The position numbers were made by a program, and so were the translations under genes. 60,869 bases of DNA from Fonsecaea monophora (lineage: Eukaryota > Ascomycota > Eurotiomycetes > Chaetothyriales > Herpotrichiellaceae): NCBI RefSeq assembly GCF_001642475.1, contig NW_019174081.1, positions 1 through 60,869 of the forward strand. The letters are read 5' to 3'. Each line of letters starts with the position of its first letter. Position 1 is the stretch's first letter. Below are positions 9,685 through 20,467 of the stretch, one piece after another. The notes beneath the pieces are model-generated. The model saw nothing but the letters and a program-made list of their open reading frames with translations. It was not told the DNA's origin and made no database searches.

Positions 9685-11162
9685 ATGGCATCGGAGAAAC
9701 GTCCCTCCATCGCCATCCCATCAATTGCTTCATCCGGTCGGCAAGTCAGTCCTTCGCCACACGGCTTGAGGCAGCGACCATTGGGAAGAGCATCTACCTT
9801 TGCGGAAAACAACCCTCAGCTCAGTCGCCGTCGAAGTTCATTCCTCTCTGAAACCTTTTCAGAGACACGTAAATCGCTGCGCTCGTCTACGGATGATATA
9901 CTCCTGCCGCGGGCGCGTGACGATGATGACTTTCATGACCATGACGACAATTCTCACTGGCAGTCTTTGCCACTCGGTCTTGCTTTGCTTCCCGCTGTGG
10001 GTGGGATGTTTTTCAAGAACGGTAGTGCTGTCATTACGGATGTGACATTGCTGGGCTTGGCCGCAATATTCATGAACTGGGCCCTCAGGTCTCCTTGGTA
10101 AGGAACGATCGCTTTGTGTGTTGAGCGTCGACTTATGACAGATTTAGGGACTGGTATCGTGCAGCCCAAGCCACTGTGATCGCAGACGCAGCCACCCCTC
10201 CCGTATTCAGTCCGATCGATGAAGCGGGCGAGGATCAGGATCCGCTATCAGTGAATGGAAACGGCGAAGACGGTACCAGTAAAGCGACGGCCCGCGCTGA
10301 AGCTGCTCGTGCTGGGCTTGGTACTGAGAGTTCAGCTGCGCAGAAAGAGCTCCGTGCCCACGAGCTCCTGGCATTGCTTTCTTGTTTTGTATTTCCTCTG
10401 ATCGCCGCATGGCTTTTACACAGCATCAGATCCCAGCTCTCACGACCATCGGAGGGCTTGGTCTCAAATTACAATCTCACCATATTCATATTGGTTGCCG
10501 AGATTCGACCCATCTCTCACCTGATAAAGATGGTGCAGCGCAGAACCCTATTCCTTCAACGGCGAGCGAACATTGATCTTCTCAGAGAGTCAAGTCGGAT
10601 AGACACTCAGCAACTTCGCGATGTCTCCCGCAGATTGGATGATCTCGAGACACATGTCGCGGACCGCATTGCCGGGACCGGAAAACAGAAAGAGGATCAT
10701 GAAAATCACGCACTTGTAACTCAAGCCTCTACAGCAGCCACATCTGAGATCAGGAAAACCATACAGCCAGAGCTAGACGCCTTGAACAGGGCCATGCGTC
10801 GTTATGAGAAAAGATCCACAATCTCATCTGTGCAGATCGAGGCAAGGCTACAAGACCTTGAGACACGCTTGCATGATGTGGTTTCTCTGGCTGCGGCTGC
10901 ACAGCGTAACGCCGATCGGATCCCCAACAACTACGTTCTCATTCTGGCAAACTGGGTCTGTGGTGCAGTTGTCGTCCCTGTGCAATATCTGCTCTATTTG
11001 TCCAGCCTTCCATCAAAGGCGTTGTCATCGGTCATCGCAGTTCCAAAAGGGTACATGACAAAGAAGTCAAGACCCCAAACAGCGAAAGAAGGTCGCCCAT
11101 CTCGCAAGGGTCCGCCGACTCGTTCGTTGGAGCGCGAACGAAGAGCGAAGGTCCCCGCCTGA
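9685..11162 (+). CDS. Conserved-looking membrane protein with coiled coil, function unknown
   Basis: Two exons, 9685-10097 and 10148-11162 (50-nt intron, GTAAGG donor, TTTAG acceptor), give 475 aa. The N-terminal ~90 residues are Ser/Arg-rich with an acidic DDDDFHDHDD patch. Hydrophobic segments follow at about residues 93-108 and 118-135, again at 210-232 and near 398-425. Between the last two lies a heptad-like, charged region (about 255-395, with LRESSRIDTQQLRDVSRRL) that looks like a long coiled coil. The tail is basic. I do not recognise the family. The layout suggests an organelle or ER membrane protein that oligomerises through its coiled coil, but this is inference. Confidence 0.8.
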
Positions 11163-11813
11163 ATCACCTCAAGTTGAGCATTCTCTCGGCACTACAGAAG
11201 ACAACGTCTTTTCTCTGGCTGTAATGGCTCTACGACGGAGGCAACTCACTAAGCAAAGAAGGTTGATCAGTTGCTGTGCTTATCACAAACACCATGAGGG
11301 GCGTACCATCGCAAACCAGAATATGTTGCCTTTCGCCACGTGGACTCACTCTACCAACCACGCAGCCTTGTCGCGCTCGTACAAGCACATCGCTGTCGAG
11401 GCCGCGTCAAGCGAGCGGCATTATATCACGTGACGCATAGAGGTTCAAGTTCTGGATGGACAAGGTCGTATGATGCGTCCCGAAATCGCAACGTCGCAGG
11501 CATGAAGCCACCTGGTATCTCAGCATTGATCTTTGGTACGCAAGCTGGCTTTCATTACTGGATGTCGATAACGTTGTATCGCTTCTCGAATTGCAAACTT
11601 CAACATCCGAGAAAGCGTGTATACCTATCTCTTCGCCTGGCTCGACCTCATATGGAACCAGTGGTGTTTGCCGCTTCAGAATGGAGCAGGCATCACCCTC
11701 AGCGTGGGAAAATCCATACATGGAAGCCGGAAAAGTGACCAAAAAGCGACAAAATGTAACAACAAGTATATCTATTGCTTAATACTCTCTAGATCTTTGC
11801 ACTCGGCTCTATT
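11163..11813. other. Convergent intergenic region
   Basis: Between two genes whose 3' ends face each other. Several open stretches occur on both strands, none with a convincing protein. Nothing else is seen. Confidence 0.5.
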
Positions 11814-13575
11814 CTAGTACTCTTCATATAATATCAAACTGTCCAAAGAACTAAAACCGGCGGCAACTCCACCTTCGTCGCTGTCCTTCCCTTTAGTCCT
11901 CAAGAGGTAGCCACCCTCGGTGTTGTGTAGAAGTTCAGGCCGAGCGTCACCCGGCGTGTTTCTCCACAGACAGGTGCCGAAGATGCCCAGTTCGGAAATG
12001 ACGTTGCCGCTGAGCACCTGGCCGTCACTGCGCAAAACGGTATTTCTGGCCGTGGTGGGCGGGCGGATCAGTTCCATCAGAATGTACTGCTTCCACTGCG
12101 ACTTGGGGATCGAGTTCAGAAATGGCGGGATGTTGGTGCGGTAGATGTTGTTGCCGCCGCCCTCACGCTGCGGCTTCAGCACGTGGTTCGCCGCCGTCTC
12201 AACGGAGAGCGCCAGGTGGACTCCCTCAGGTTCAGCTGTTGGGTCGGAGCCGGGCCCGGCGGAGAGGGAATATTGCGGAGCAAAAGTCGAGCGGAGGGTC
12301 TGGAGCACGCCCTCCGGTTGGGTGGGCAGGAAGGTCTTGAGATGGTCTGTGTCGGGAGGTCTGGCGGTGAGGACTTGTTGGACTTTCTTGGACCCGGCGA
12401 GATGGAGGAGGACGGTGGGACATTTGACCGCCGCGCTGCGTTCCAGGTGGTGGCGAGCTGCCCACGAAGTCGGCGTGTTGTATTCCGTCGGAGCGTAGAG
12501 GGCACGGAAGTACACCACCGTGACCTCGAACGGCGTAGACGGCGACGATGGGGGAGTGTAAATCAACGGACGACAGGGATTGCTCTCCCTGGATGGGATC
12601 GACGTGTAGGCTAGAATCTTGCTGGTCGGGAGGCGGAACGAGGGGATATGATGGTGTTTTAACAGATGGGTGGACAGAGCCAGCTGGTCAAATACATTGC
12701 GCTCGTTGTCCTGGACGAGGAAAATAACGCACGTCGGCAGCCGGGGTTCTGATCTTGAAGGTCCATACGCCACATGAGCGGCCGCAAGGCCAGCGGTCAA
12801 TGTTTCCACTGCCTCGTTGGGAGGAGGGTGCCCGATAGTATGAATAGAACTGTCGCCCGTCGAGTTTGCAAATAAGGGATGCACAGGATACGCAACTGAG
12901 TGCTTTGGGGAGGGGAACGTCGCAAGGTGGGTGTGCATCTCTGCAACAAGGCAAGCCAACCCGCCGAACGAGGAGGAGATGGTGTTGAATTCGACTTGTT
13001 TAAGGGATGGCGGCCCTTGTTCCGTGGTGTGCACCATATAATCAGAACGGAACATCCCCAGAGACAAGTCTTGAACGTAGCCCTCTTCCTTGACGGCAAC
13101 GTGTATTTTCCAGAGATTTGCCAGGAAGTCGTCGACCTCTATTAGCCTGTATAGGGTCAGTCTTGAAAGTGTTTGCAGCAGGCCATGCCTTGCCCATCAA
13201 GCAGCGGCAAAACACAGAAAGTTCGGGGGGCAAGACAAATCTGGCAAAGTGGTCTACTCACTCTCTCATAATCTCTTCTAGCCATTGCTCGTCGCTTGCA
13301 ACGCTAGCGTAGAGTTCATTGTAGACGGGCTGGATGCTTTTCGCCAGTTCAAAACACGTCTTGGGAAACGGGCTTGGAAACAAGGTGACTGGAGCATTAG
13401 TAGCGAGAACGTTCTTCGGATTCGTCTCCTTGGGGACTATGGCGGCGGATGGCCTGACGGTGAGTCCATGCTCTACGGTCCAATTTTTCACTGTCTGGAC
13501 AAGGTACTCCTCCTGCTCAGGTGTCAATGCCGGAGGATAGTCATGGTAGACTTTATTGGCTGCGTTATCTGTCAT
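11814..13575 (-). CDS. GSH2: Glutathione synthetase
   Basis: Exons 13575-13262 and 13146-11814 give 548 aa; the intron is 115 nt with a GTGAGT donor and CAG acceptor. The enzyme joins gamma-glutamylcysteine and glycine with ATP, the second step of glutathione synthesis, in the cytosol. Visible family features: the N-terminal YPPALTPEQEEYL, then EVDDFLANLWKIH just after the intron, VEFNTISSSFGGLA (substrate region), the Gly-rich ATP loop KPQREGGGNN at about residue 427, and near the C-terminus the alanine-rich loop GGVAAGFSSLDS. The length is slightly above the usual ~480-500 aa because of Ser/Pro-rich insertions in the middle. An upstream ATG-free frame supports the start at 13575. It is divergent from the SNF2 gene, with 720 bp between the two starts. 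Confidence 0.95.
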
Positions 13576-14295
13576 GGTCTTGAGGTCAGCAAAGTGACCG
13601 AGTGATTGATGAGTGTAGTGAGACCGCAGCTGCTAGAAGCTATGTTGACCCAAATGAAGTTGTTCTATTAGCGCAAGATGTGTCTGTACTTGGAGTTCAG
13701 CACCCATTACACATTTTCTGGTGTCAGTCTCGAAGAGCCGATTAGTCAGCAAGATGTCGCGGGGCTCGCTATACTTTCCTCTCCGGCACCCGCGTAAAGT
13801 TGTTTGTCGTGTGGGCAAGGCTGAGCAAGGTAAAACGCACCTGCAAGCCAAACGGGGTAAAGCTTCACTTTGTTGTCACTCATCACTTCAACTGCCACAG
13901 TTTGGCTAGACGCCCTCCCCAGTCTCTTTCGATTCTCGGCCCCTCGCGGCGTTCTCTTCGTCGACCTAACCGCACAACAAAGACTTACTCTTTTCTCTAC
14001 CATATGAACAATCTCCTGGCTCTCGCCCTCTCTCACAGAGGGCAAGGAGTTGAGTGGCGGCCTGACCCCCCTCTTCAGCCTTGTCTCAACCAACCTTCCT
14101 TTCTCAGTGCGTCTTTGACACGTTTGCGCCCAGGTGACTGACACCCCTCGCTGTGGCGTTGCCTGCGCTTCACTTCCTACTCAATTTTCCGGTGCCGTCC
14201 CGGACTCGCCAGCTTCTCATTTTCCATTTTATTTTGACCAGTTCCTGTGCCATCCTCATTCTTCCCCTGTGACACCTACCTGATGGTGCCTCAAA
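13576..14295. promoter_or_regulatory. Divergent promoter region, GSH2 and SNF2-family gene
   Basis: 720 bp between the ATGs of two head-to-head genes, so both promoters and 5' UTRs must lie here. The part near 14000-14280 is pyrimidine-rich, as is common ahead of fungal start sites. I see no unambiguous TATA box. Confidence 0.45.
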
Positions 14296-17200
14296 ATGGA
14301 TCCTGTTCTCGATGCCGACGAAGATCCACGAGACTGGTCAATCGATCAAGTCGTCTACGAACTCTGCCAAAGCCCGATCCCACGTTGGCTGTCAAAGCAG
14401 AAGCCTCAGTCGATCCCCGACCGCCATGGCCTGGAGGATGCGCTTCGGCGAAACCACGTCGATGGGGACAATCTCCTCGCTCTCGACATGCCAACTCTGA
14501 AAGAAGACCTAGGGATATCATCTTTTGGTCAGCGACGGGCCATTATGAAAGCTATTGAGTTCTTCCGGGCGACGTCGAGAAGTTACCAGCAGATGTTATT
14601 TCAGGCGGACAGCATTGCCAGGATGCACACAGCCACCTTTGCCTCCCCTCAATTGACCCAGTCTCGAACATCGATCGTCCCACAATCCCCTGCGCACTAT
14701 GGTCTCGGCGTTCAACCGTCTATCGAGCCGTCACATACCTTGCAATCACCCATAGCGAGCCAGCAGCAGAGCGCTGTTAAGGATCCTACTTTCATCTCGT
14801 CTAAACTCGCGACTTCCAACTCTCAGAACCCCTCGGGCTCGACTCCTCGACCTCGACATTATCCTCCCCAGGACGATGTACAAACAAGATCAAGCCCTAC
14901 TGCCGCAAGCCCATCAGAGGATGCTACGGTCAACTTCGCGAGTAAAGCCTGTGATCAACTTCCTCTCTTACAACATCCAGAAAGAGAATATAGCCTTGTA
15001 AATGGCAAGAAGAAGATCGCCCCAACTCTCGTCTCTCACTTACCAGAGGCAACTCCAACAAAGTTGAGTCGCGAGAGCTACCTCGGACAGGAAGCGCATC
15101 CTCTGCAAGACGTTTTCTACTGCAAAGCTCCGACTGGATTTACGGATGAGATTATCTATCAAGTTGCTGCCGAGGGACCAGATTCATTCGTCATCTCCAC
15201 CAAGCGTCCTTCCGGACAACGTCGCATAATAGCTAGACTAATCAAGTCTTTCCTACGCCAAAGCACGACTACTCTATGGCCAAGCGGGCAGAAAATCAAG
15301 ATACCCTATGACAGGTCTAGGATTAAACCTCCATACTCGAAACAATACTTCACTTCATTCCCACGAGGCAAGGATGGGGCAAGAGTACATAAAGTAGAGG
15401 ACTTTACAGAGCTCAACGTCACTCAGGATAATCATCGGCGAGGTTCCGCCAGCATTGCTCCCGACAGCTCCAATGCAACGTGGTTGGAAGAAAAGGTAAT
15501 TGGGTCCAATGTGCTAGACCTAGACTACCTTCTGGACAAGTACCCAGTTGAGTCATCCGATGGGCTTCCTCTCTATGGGGATTCTGGAGATGAAAATGAT
15601 CTCGACGAAGACACGTGGAGGGAAATAGAGAAAGGGAAGGCTGAGGAAGAGAACTTGCGCCGCACATCTGTCAACATGGCGCCAGTCGAGGTTGAGGTCG
15701 CGATCAACGATGCCATAGACGAATTGAAGCAGGAATGGTACGCAACGAAGTTCTTCGCCGTCCAGAGGAAGGCTTATCGCCACTGGCTAAACGCAGCTCG
15801 ACAAAACAGCCGAAAAGAAAAGATCGCATATTTCAACCACTGCAAGACTCGGTTTCTGGTCCGACTGGACATCCTCAAACGTGAGATTGCTAAAAATGTC
15901 TGGCGGACGCCAGCCGAGGTTAAGAGGCAATGCCAAAGTCTCGAATTGACCGTTTATCAGTATCACGAATACAATTACTATGGCCAGATCATGCTCCGAG
16001 ACACTGCACCTCCAAAGCCCGATAACAAAGCACCAGTTCGGAGCCCAAGACATCACGATCTTGAGGAAGGCGAAGAGATTCTCGAATCTGATTCTGAGAT
16101 AGAAATCTCTACAGAAGAAGGTGGGCAGTCGTTCGTGGATGAGTCGGAGGAGGAGGGTTCCATTCATCACATCCCTGATAGTGAGGACTGGAACCCTGTC
16201 ATCCCAAGTACAACAAAACAGCCCGATCCATCGGTTGTGGATCCAAGGACTTCATCTCCAGCTCCTCCCTCCAATACTCGCGAGTCACCACTACCTGACG
16301 TCCACGCCAACGATGCTGATGTTGAAAGCGACACCGAGGACGAGATCATTACACCAGCACGTCGGAAGATAAAGCGCATGAAGACAGAAACAACCCAGAC
16401 GCCGAATGCTAAACGTACCAGTGTGAAATCAAAAGCACCCAGGTCACAACAACTCCCTTCCGATACCTCGGACCTCGATGGCTCCCCACGTCTTGCGAAC
16501 TCTAGATATCGAAGTAAAGGACCCTCTTCAGCCCTTGTTGATCTGACGTTCAGTTCTCACTCAGAGCCAGAAAGAATCGCCAACGACACGTCCACCGACT
16601 TCAGTGTTCATACACCGAAACTCAATCCAATTCGAGCTGAGACTCCGCAGGACTCGAGGAGTCGTGTTCATATTATTGACTCATCTGGTTCTGAAGCGGA
16701 GCGCATATCTTCTCGGGATGACACTATCTTACCAGCAGTATACGATTTTCAGGGTATACGGCGTACATCATGGTCAGATATAGACCCCATCGATAAACGA
16801 AGAGCGCTTGCAAAGGCTGTATACGACCTTGAGCCAGATCAGGTCTCACGGCTGGATTCATTTCTTGATTCTATGACCGGTTCTCGCACCGCCCAGGAGA
16901 CGGTTATTGTTGACGGACTCGTCGCTCTCGACGAAGATAAACCCATCATAAAAGGTCTGAAGCAAAAACATCAGTTGAGCGCTCAATTACTGGTGCTACT
17001 TTACCTAACATACATTTGCGGTCAAAATGCGTTGGACGAGTTTTTTGAGCTGTCGGAAGCCCACAGAGACGAAGCATTTGCGGACAAAGATCGCGCGCTT
17101 GCTACATTTTACAGTTTATTGGAGAAGATCATCTTGACTTACTTCGCAATGCAAACCAGGCCTCAAACACAAACCAACGGCCAGAAAAGAAAGCGAGATT

Positions 17201-19740
17201 TATGCGTTCCTGACGACCAAATAACAGATGCGACTTTGACTGATTCGTTGGAAGAGGTTCAACCTTCGTCTCACAAGAAGCGTAAGCGCAAGGTGGAAGA
17301 AAGCCAGGAGGCAAAAAGCCAACAATTCACGGACCAGGTTAGAATTCAATTGCAAGAAGAGCGACGCAAGAACATGGCCAACAAACTTGCCCTTATGCAA
17401 GTCGATGGAAGTGCCGCCTACATTATCAACACGGTAGAGCCACCAGTTGAACTTCACCGACATATCGCTCAACGTGTCAAACCTCATCAAGTCAATGGCA
17501 TTCAATTCATGTGGCGCGAAATTGTCGAAGATCCAAAACGTCAGGGCTGCATCCTAGCACACACAATGGGTCTCGGTAAGACGATGCAAGTGGCCTCTCT
17601 TCTAGTGATGATTGCTCTTTGCAATCAGAGCAATGATAAGAATGTCAGAAACCACATCCCAGAACATCTACGAAAAAGCAAGACTCTTATTCTTGGCCCT
17701 TCTTCGCTCCTCAACAACTGGGAAGATGAGCTTCTGATGTGGACCCCTGACCCTAATGTTTTAGGCGTAATTCACAAAGCCGATTCGATCAGGAAACAAG
17801 ACAACATCCGAGCGATCAAAGCCTGGTCTAGGCGAGGCGGTATTCTCCTGACCGGATACGAACGTTTTAGATCATCAATCACTGACAGCATTCGCGCGAA
17901 GGCAAAAGGCACTGGCTTGCTTGAGCTTGACCTTGAACGGATTCTCTTGGAAGAACCAAATCTTGTCATTGCAGATGAAGCTCACATACTGAAGAATCCC
18001 AAGTCACAAATAGGCCAGATTGCCAAACGCTTGAAGACAACAAGCAGAATTGCGCTGTCGGGTTCACCTCTCAACAATCATCTCGAGGAGTACCATACTA
18101 TGGTAGACTGGATCGCTCCTGGTTATCTAGGAGATATGGTCCAATTTCGCTCCAAGTACTCGGAACCTATCATGGAGGGACTTTATTCTGACAGCTCGGC
18201 GTACGAGAAGCGGATATCCCTTCGAAAATTACATGTGCTCAAACGGGATCTTGATCCCAAAATCAATCGAGCTGATATCAGCGCCATTGAGAAAGATATG
18301 CCCTCGAAGACTGAGTTCTTCATCACGATTCCCCTTACAGACTTGCAGAGACAGGCATACGACATCTATATTCATCATATGCTGCAGTCATTCGGGGTCT
18401 TGTCGTCGAAGAATCACCATGCCAGAATTATGGCGTGGCTATCAATGCTCTCATGGCTCTGCCACCATCCTGCCGCGTTCGTTGCAAAAATCAAGGAGCG
18501 TCATGAAAAGCCGAGAGAGGATCGCTATTATGGCAACGACACTGGCGAGCCTAACGAGAGTACAGACGAGACCTCGGGATTCGGTGAAGTTAGCGAGAAC
18601 GTTGCTCTCGACATCGCAGGCTCCCTACAAGAGGCTATGCAGCAAGCGCTGCAGGTGCTCCCAGATCCGAGCGACAGAAAGGCACTCTACGATCCAAGGC
18701 TATCCTACCGCACGCTTGCTGTAAAGCGCATCGTTGAAAAGGCGATTGAAGCTGGAGATAAGACCTTAATCTTCAGCCACAGCCTCCCCACATTGGATTA
18801 CTTGGGACAAATGTTGAGGGGAATAGGCGTATCCTTCTGTCGCATTGACGGTTCAACTAAACCGACGGACAGGCAAGCTTTCACCAAAGAATTCAACAAT
18901 AAGGACAACTACCAGGTGTTCCTGATTTCTATCCGATCCGGAGGCCTCGGGCTAAATTTACAGGGCGCAAACCGAGTGATCATTTTCGACTTCAGCTTCA
19001 ATCCAACCTGGGAACAGCAAGCGATTGGGCGAGCATATCGACTGAATCAGAAGACACCTGTGTTTGTTTATCGATTCCAGGCAGGTGGAACATTCGAGGA
19101 CAAACTGTTCAATACTGCCGTCTTCAAGACCCAGCTGTTCGGCCGCGTCGTCGACAAGAAAAATCCAAGACGACATGCGAGTAAGGCAGCACATACCGAA
19201 TACCTATTCCCGGTCAGGGACGTGCCACAAGTTGACTTTCGCGACTCTCTCGGAAAGGATCCGAAGGTTCTTGATGCTATCATTCACGAACTCGACTTCG
19301 TTCGTAGCATTGTGTTGACCGAGACCTTCCAGAAGGAAGACGACGAACAGCTAGACGACGAAGAGCAGAAGGTTGCAGAAGAGGAGTACAACGATCAGCG
19401 TTTGCAGCGAGAAGACCCCATCGCATGGCAAGCGAAACAGCGACAAAGCTTATCAAACACCAATCTGATATCTTCATTCTCGAATCCGGATCCGACGCTC
19501 CACTCTGGGAGAGCCGCATTTGGACAGAGAATAGGTCCCGGCGCCCATAGATCAAAGTCGTCCGCGATCAGACCGATATTACCAGCTCCATTCGAGAGAG
19601 CAGATCTGAATAGTCCGCAACCACCTCAGGCTTACCACACAACCATTCATATGCCTGGCTCGTATGACGATACATTCCAGGCCTTCGTCCAACTAATGGA
19701 AAATCGTCATCGTGCTGTAAGCACAGAGCCGGACTGGTAG
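14296..19740 (+). CDS. SNF2-family ATP-dependent chromatin remodeller, ATRX/RAD54L2-like, with N-terminal SAM-like domain
   Basis: Intronless, 1814 aa. Residues about 10-80 look like a SAM domain (WSIDQVVYELC ... GDNLLALDMPTLKEDLGI). A long Ser/Asp/Glu-rich disordered region follows to about residue 700, with acidic clusters and basic nuclear-localisation-like patches. The helicase core has motif I HTMGLGKTMQV near residue 1090, motif II DEAH near 1225, the SGSPLNNHLEE motif III region, and in the second lobe SIRSGGLGLNLQGAN and QAIGRAYRLNQ near 1575. The HTMGLGKT form, rather than DEMGLGKT, marks the ATRX/ARIP4 branch. Such proteins use ATP to move or exchange nucleosomes. The short linker between lobes contains an EESTDETSGF-type acidic insert. 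Which fungal orthologue it is, and what it remodels, cannot be told from sequence. Confidence 0.92.
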   Translation: MDPVLDADEDPRDWSIDQVVYELCQSPIPRWLSKQKPQSIPDRHGLEDALRRNHVDGDNLLALDMPTLKEDLGISSFGQRRAIMKAIEFFRATSRSYQQMLFQADSIARMHTATFASPQLTQSRTSIVPQSPAHYGLGVQPSIEPSHTLQSPIASQQQSAVKDPTFISSKLATSNSQNPSGSTPRPRHYPPQDDVQTRSSPTAASPSEDATVNFASKACDQLPLLQHPEREYSLVNGKKKIAPTLVSHLPEATPTKLSRESYLGQEAHPLQDVFYCKAPTGFTDEIIYQVAAEGPDSFVISTKRPSGQRRIIARLIKSFLRQSTTTLWPSGQKIKIPYDRSRIKPPYSKQYFTSFPRGKDGARVHKVEDFTELNVTQDNHRRGSASIAPDSSNATWLEEKVIGSNVLDLDYLLDKYPVESSDGLPLYGDSGDENDLDEDTWREIEKGKAEEENLRRTSVNMAPVEVEVAINDAIDELKQEWYATKFFAVQRKAYRHWLNAARQNSRKEKIAYFNHCKTRFLVRLDILKREIAKNVWRTPAEVKRQCQSLELTVYQYHEYNYYGQIMLRDTAPPKPDNKAPVRSPRHHDLEEGEEILESDSEIEISTEEGGQSFVDESEEEGSIHHIPDSEDWNPVIPSTTKQPDPSVVDPRTSSPAPPSNTRESPLPDVHANDADVESDTEDEIITPARRKIKRMKTETTQTPNAKRTSVKSKAPRSQQLPSDTSDLDGSPRLANSRYRSKGPSSALVDLTFSSHSEPERIANDTSTDFSVHTPKLNPIRAETPQDSRSRVHIIDSSGSEAERISSRDDTILPAVYDFQGIRRTSWSDIDPIDKRRALAKAVYDLEPDQVSRLDSFLDSMTGSRTAQETVIVDGLVALDEDKPIIKGLKQKHQLSAQLLVLLYLTYICGQNALDEFFELSEAHRDEAFADKDRALATFYSLLEKIILTYFAMQTRPQTQTNGQKRKRDLCVPDDQITDATLTDSLEEVQPSSHKKRKRKVEESQEAKSQQFTDQVRIQLQEERRKNMANKLALMQVDGSAAYIINTVEPPVELHRHIAQRVKPHQVNGIQFMWREIVEDPKRQGCILAHTMGLGKTMQVASLLVMIALCNQSNDKNVRNHIPEHLRKSKTLILGPSSLLNNWEDELLMWTPDPNVLGVIHKADSIRKQDNIRAIKAWSRRGGILLTGYERFRSSITDSIRAKAKGTGLLELDLERILLEEPNLVIADEAHILKNPKSQIGQIAKRLKTTSRIALSGSPLNNHLEEYHTMVDWIAPGYLGDMVQFRSKYSEPIMEGLYSDSSAYEKRISLRKLHVLKRDLDPKINRADISAIEKDMPSKTEFFITIPLTDLQRQAYDIYIHHMLQSFGVLSSKNHHARIMAWLSMLSWLCHHPAAFVAKIKERHEKPREDRYYGNDTGEPNESTDETSGFGEVSENVALDIAGSLQEAMQQALQVLPDPSDRKALYDPRLSYRTLAVKRIVEKAIEAGDKTLIFSHSLPTLDYLGQMLRGIGVSFCRIDGSTKPTDRQAFTKEFNNKDNYQVFLISIRSGGLGLNLQGANRVIIFDFSFNPTWEQQAIGRAYRLNQKTPVFVYRFQAGGTFEDKLFNTAVFKTQLFGRVVDKKNPRRHASKAAHTEYLFPVRDVPQVDFRDSLGKDPKVLDAIIHELDFVRSIVLTETFQKEDDEQLDDEEQKVAEEEYNDQRLQREDPIAWQAKQRQSLSNTNLISSFSNPDPTLHSGRAAFGQRIGPGAHRSKSSAIRPILPAPFERADLNSPQPPQAYHTTIHMPGSYDDTFQAFVQLMENRHRAVSTEPDW

Positions 19741-20467
19741 GATGTCACAAATTACCCTTCGCTCTATGTAGGTAGGCAGGCACACTGGAATGCTCGGGTT
19801 CCAGAACCGTGGAGACACGACCTCTCGAGATTTCAGGTCTCGAATGAGCTGTGCACACCTTTTTTTTCAGTTCCAGCGCCTAAAACCAAGGCTGCATCAT
19901 GTTTTATTGTTCACAGAGATACCCGGAAAGGCGTTTATGAAGGTACGGCAACGGTTCACGAAGTCATGAAGGAAGCTGAGAAGCCTGGATTGGGGATGGC
20001 ACTAGCGCAAGGACCTTTTGACTTGAATACCAGGCAATGCTTGCAATGAATGTTCAGAATCAGGAGCTCAGACAGCCTCTCCCGAGCAATATGATAATAA
20101 ACTTTAATGTGCTAGGCTTTTGAGGCTACATTCGATCACTTGTACCCTCTCTTGCTTCTGTCCAAGACACTCGTTCTATCATTATATTGTGACTTGCCGT
20201 GCTAGCAGTAGCGTCCAGCCACAATGAAGAGCGTCTTTCACAGCCATGATCTCGTTTGGGTCTGTGTTTGAGGAAAGAGGACGTCGTAATCGTCTGACAC
20301 GATCCATCCCTGATTGAATTCTCCGACCAGGTGGGTAACAACACCACGTACATCGCCCACATTTTAAGAATTTAGTCTCATGTGGATATGACCTTTTCTC
20401 CACCTCTTGTTGCCGCTACGGGATAGAGAGGGACGGCCGTTCTAGGTACAGTGCAATTAGCGAAGTT
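19741..20467. other. Intergenic region downstream of the SNF2 gene
   Basis: Contains the SNF2 gene's 3' UTR and probably the next promoter. No supported gene; the minus-strand ORFs at 20126-20613 are short and low in complexity. Confidence 0.5.
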
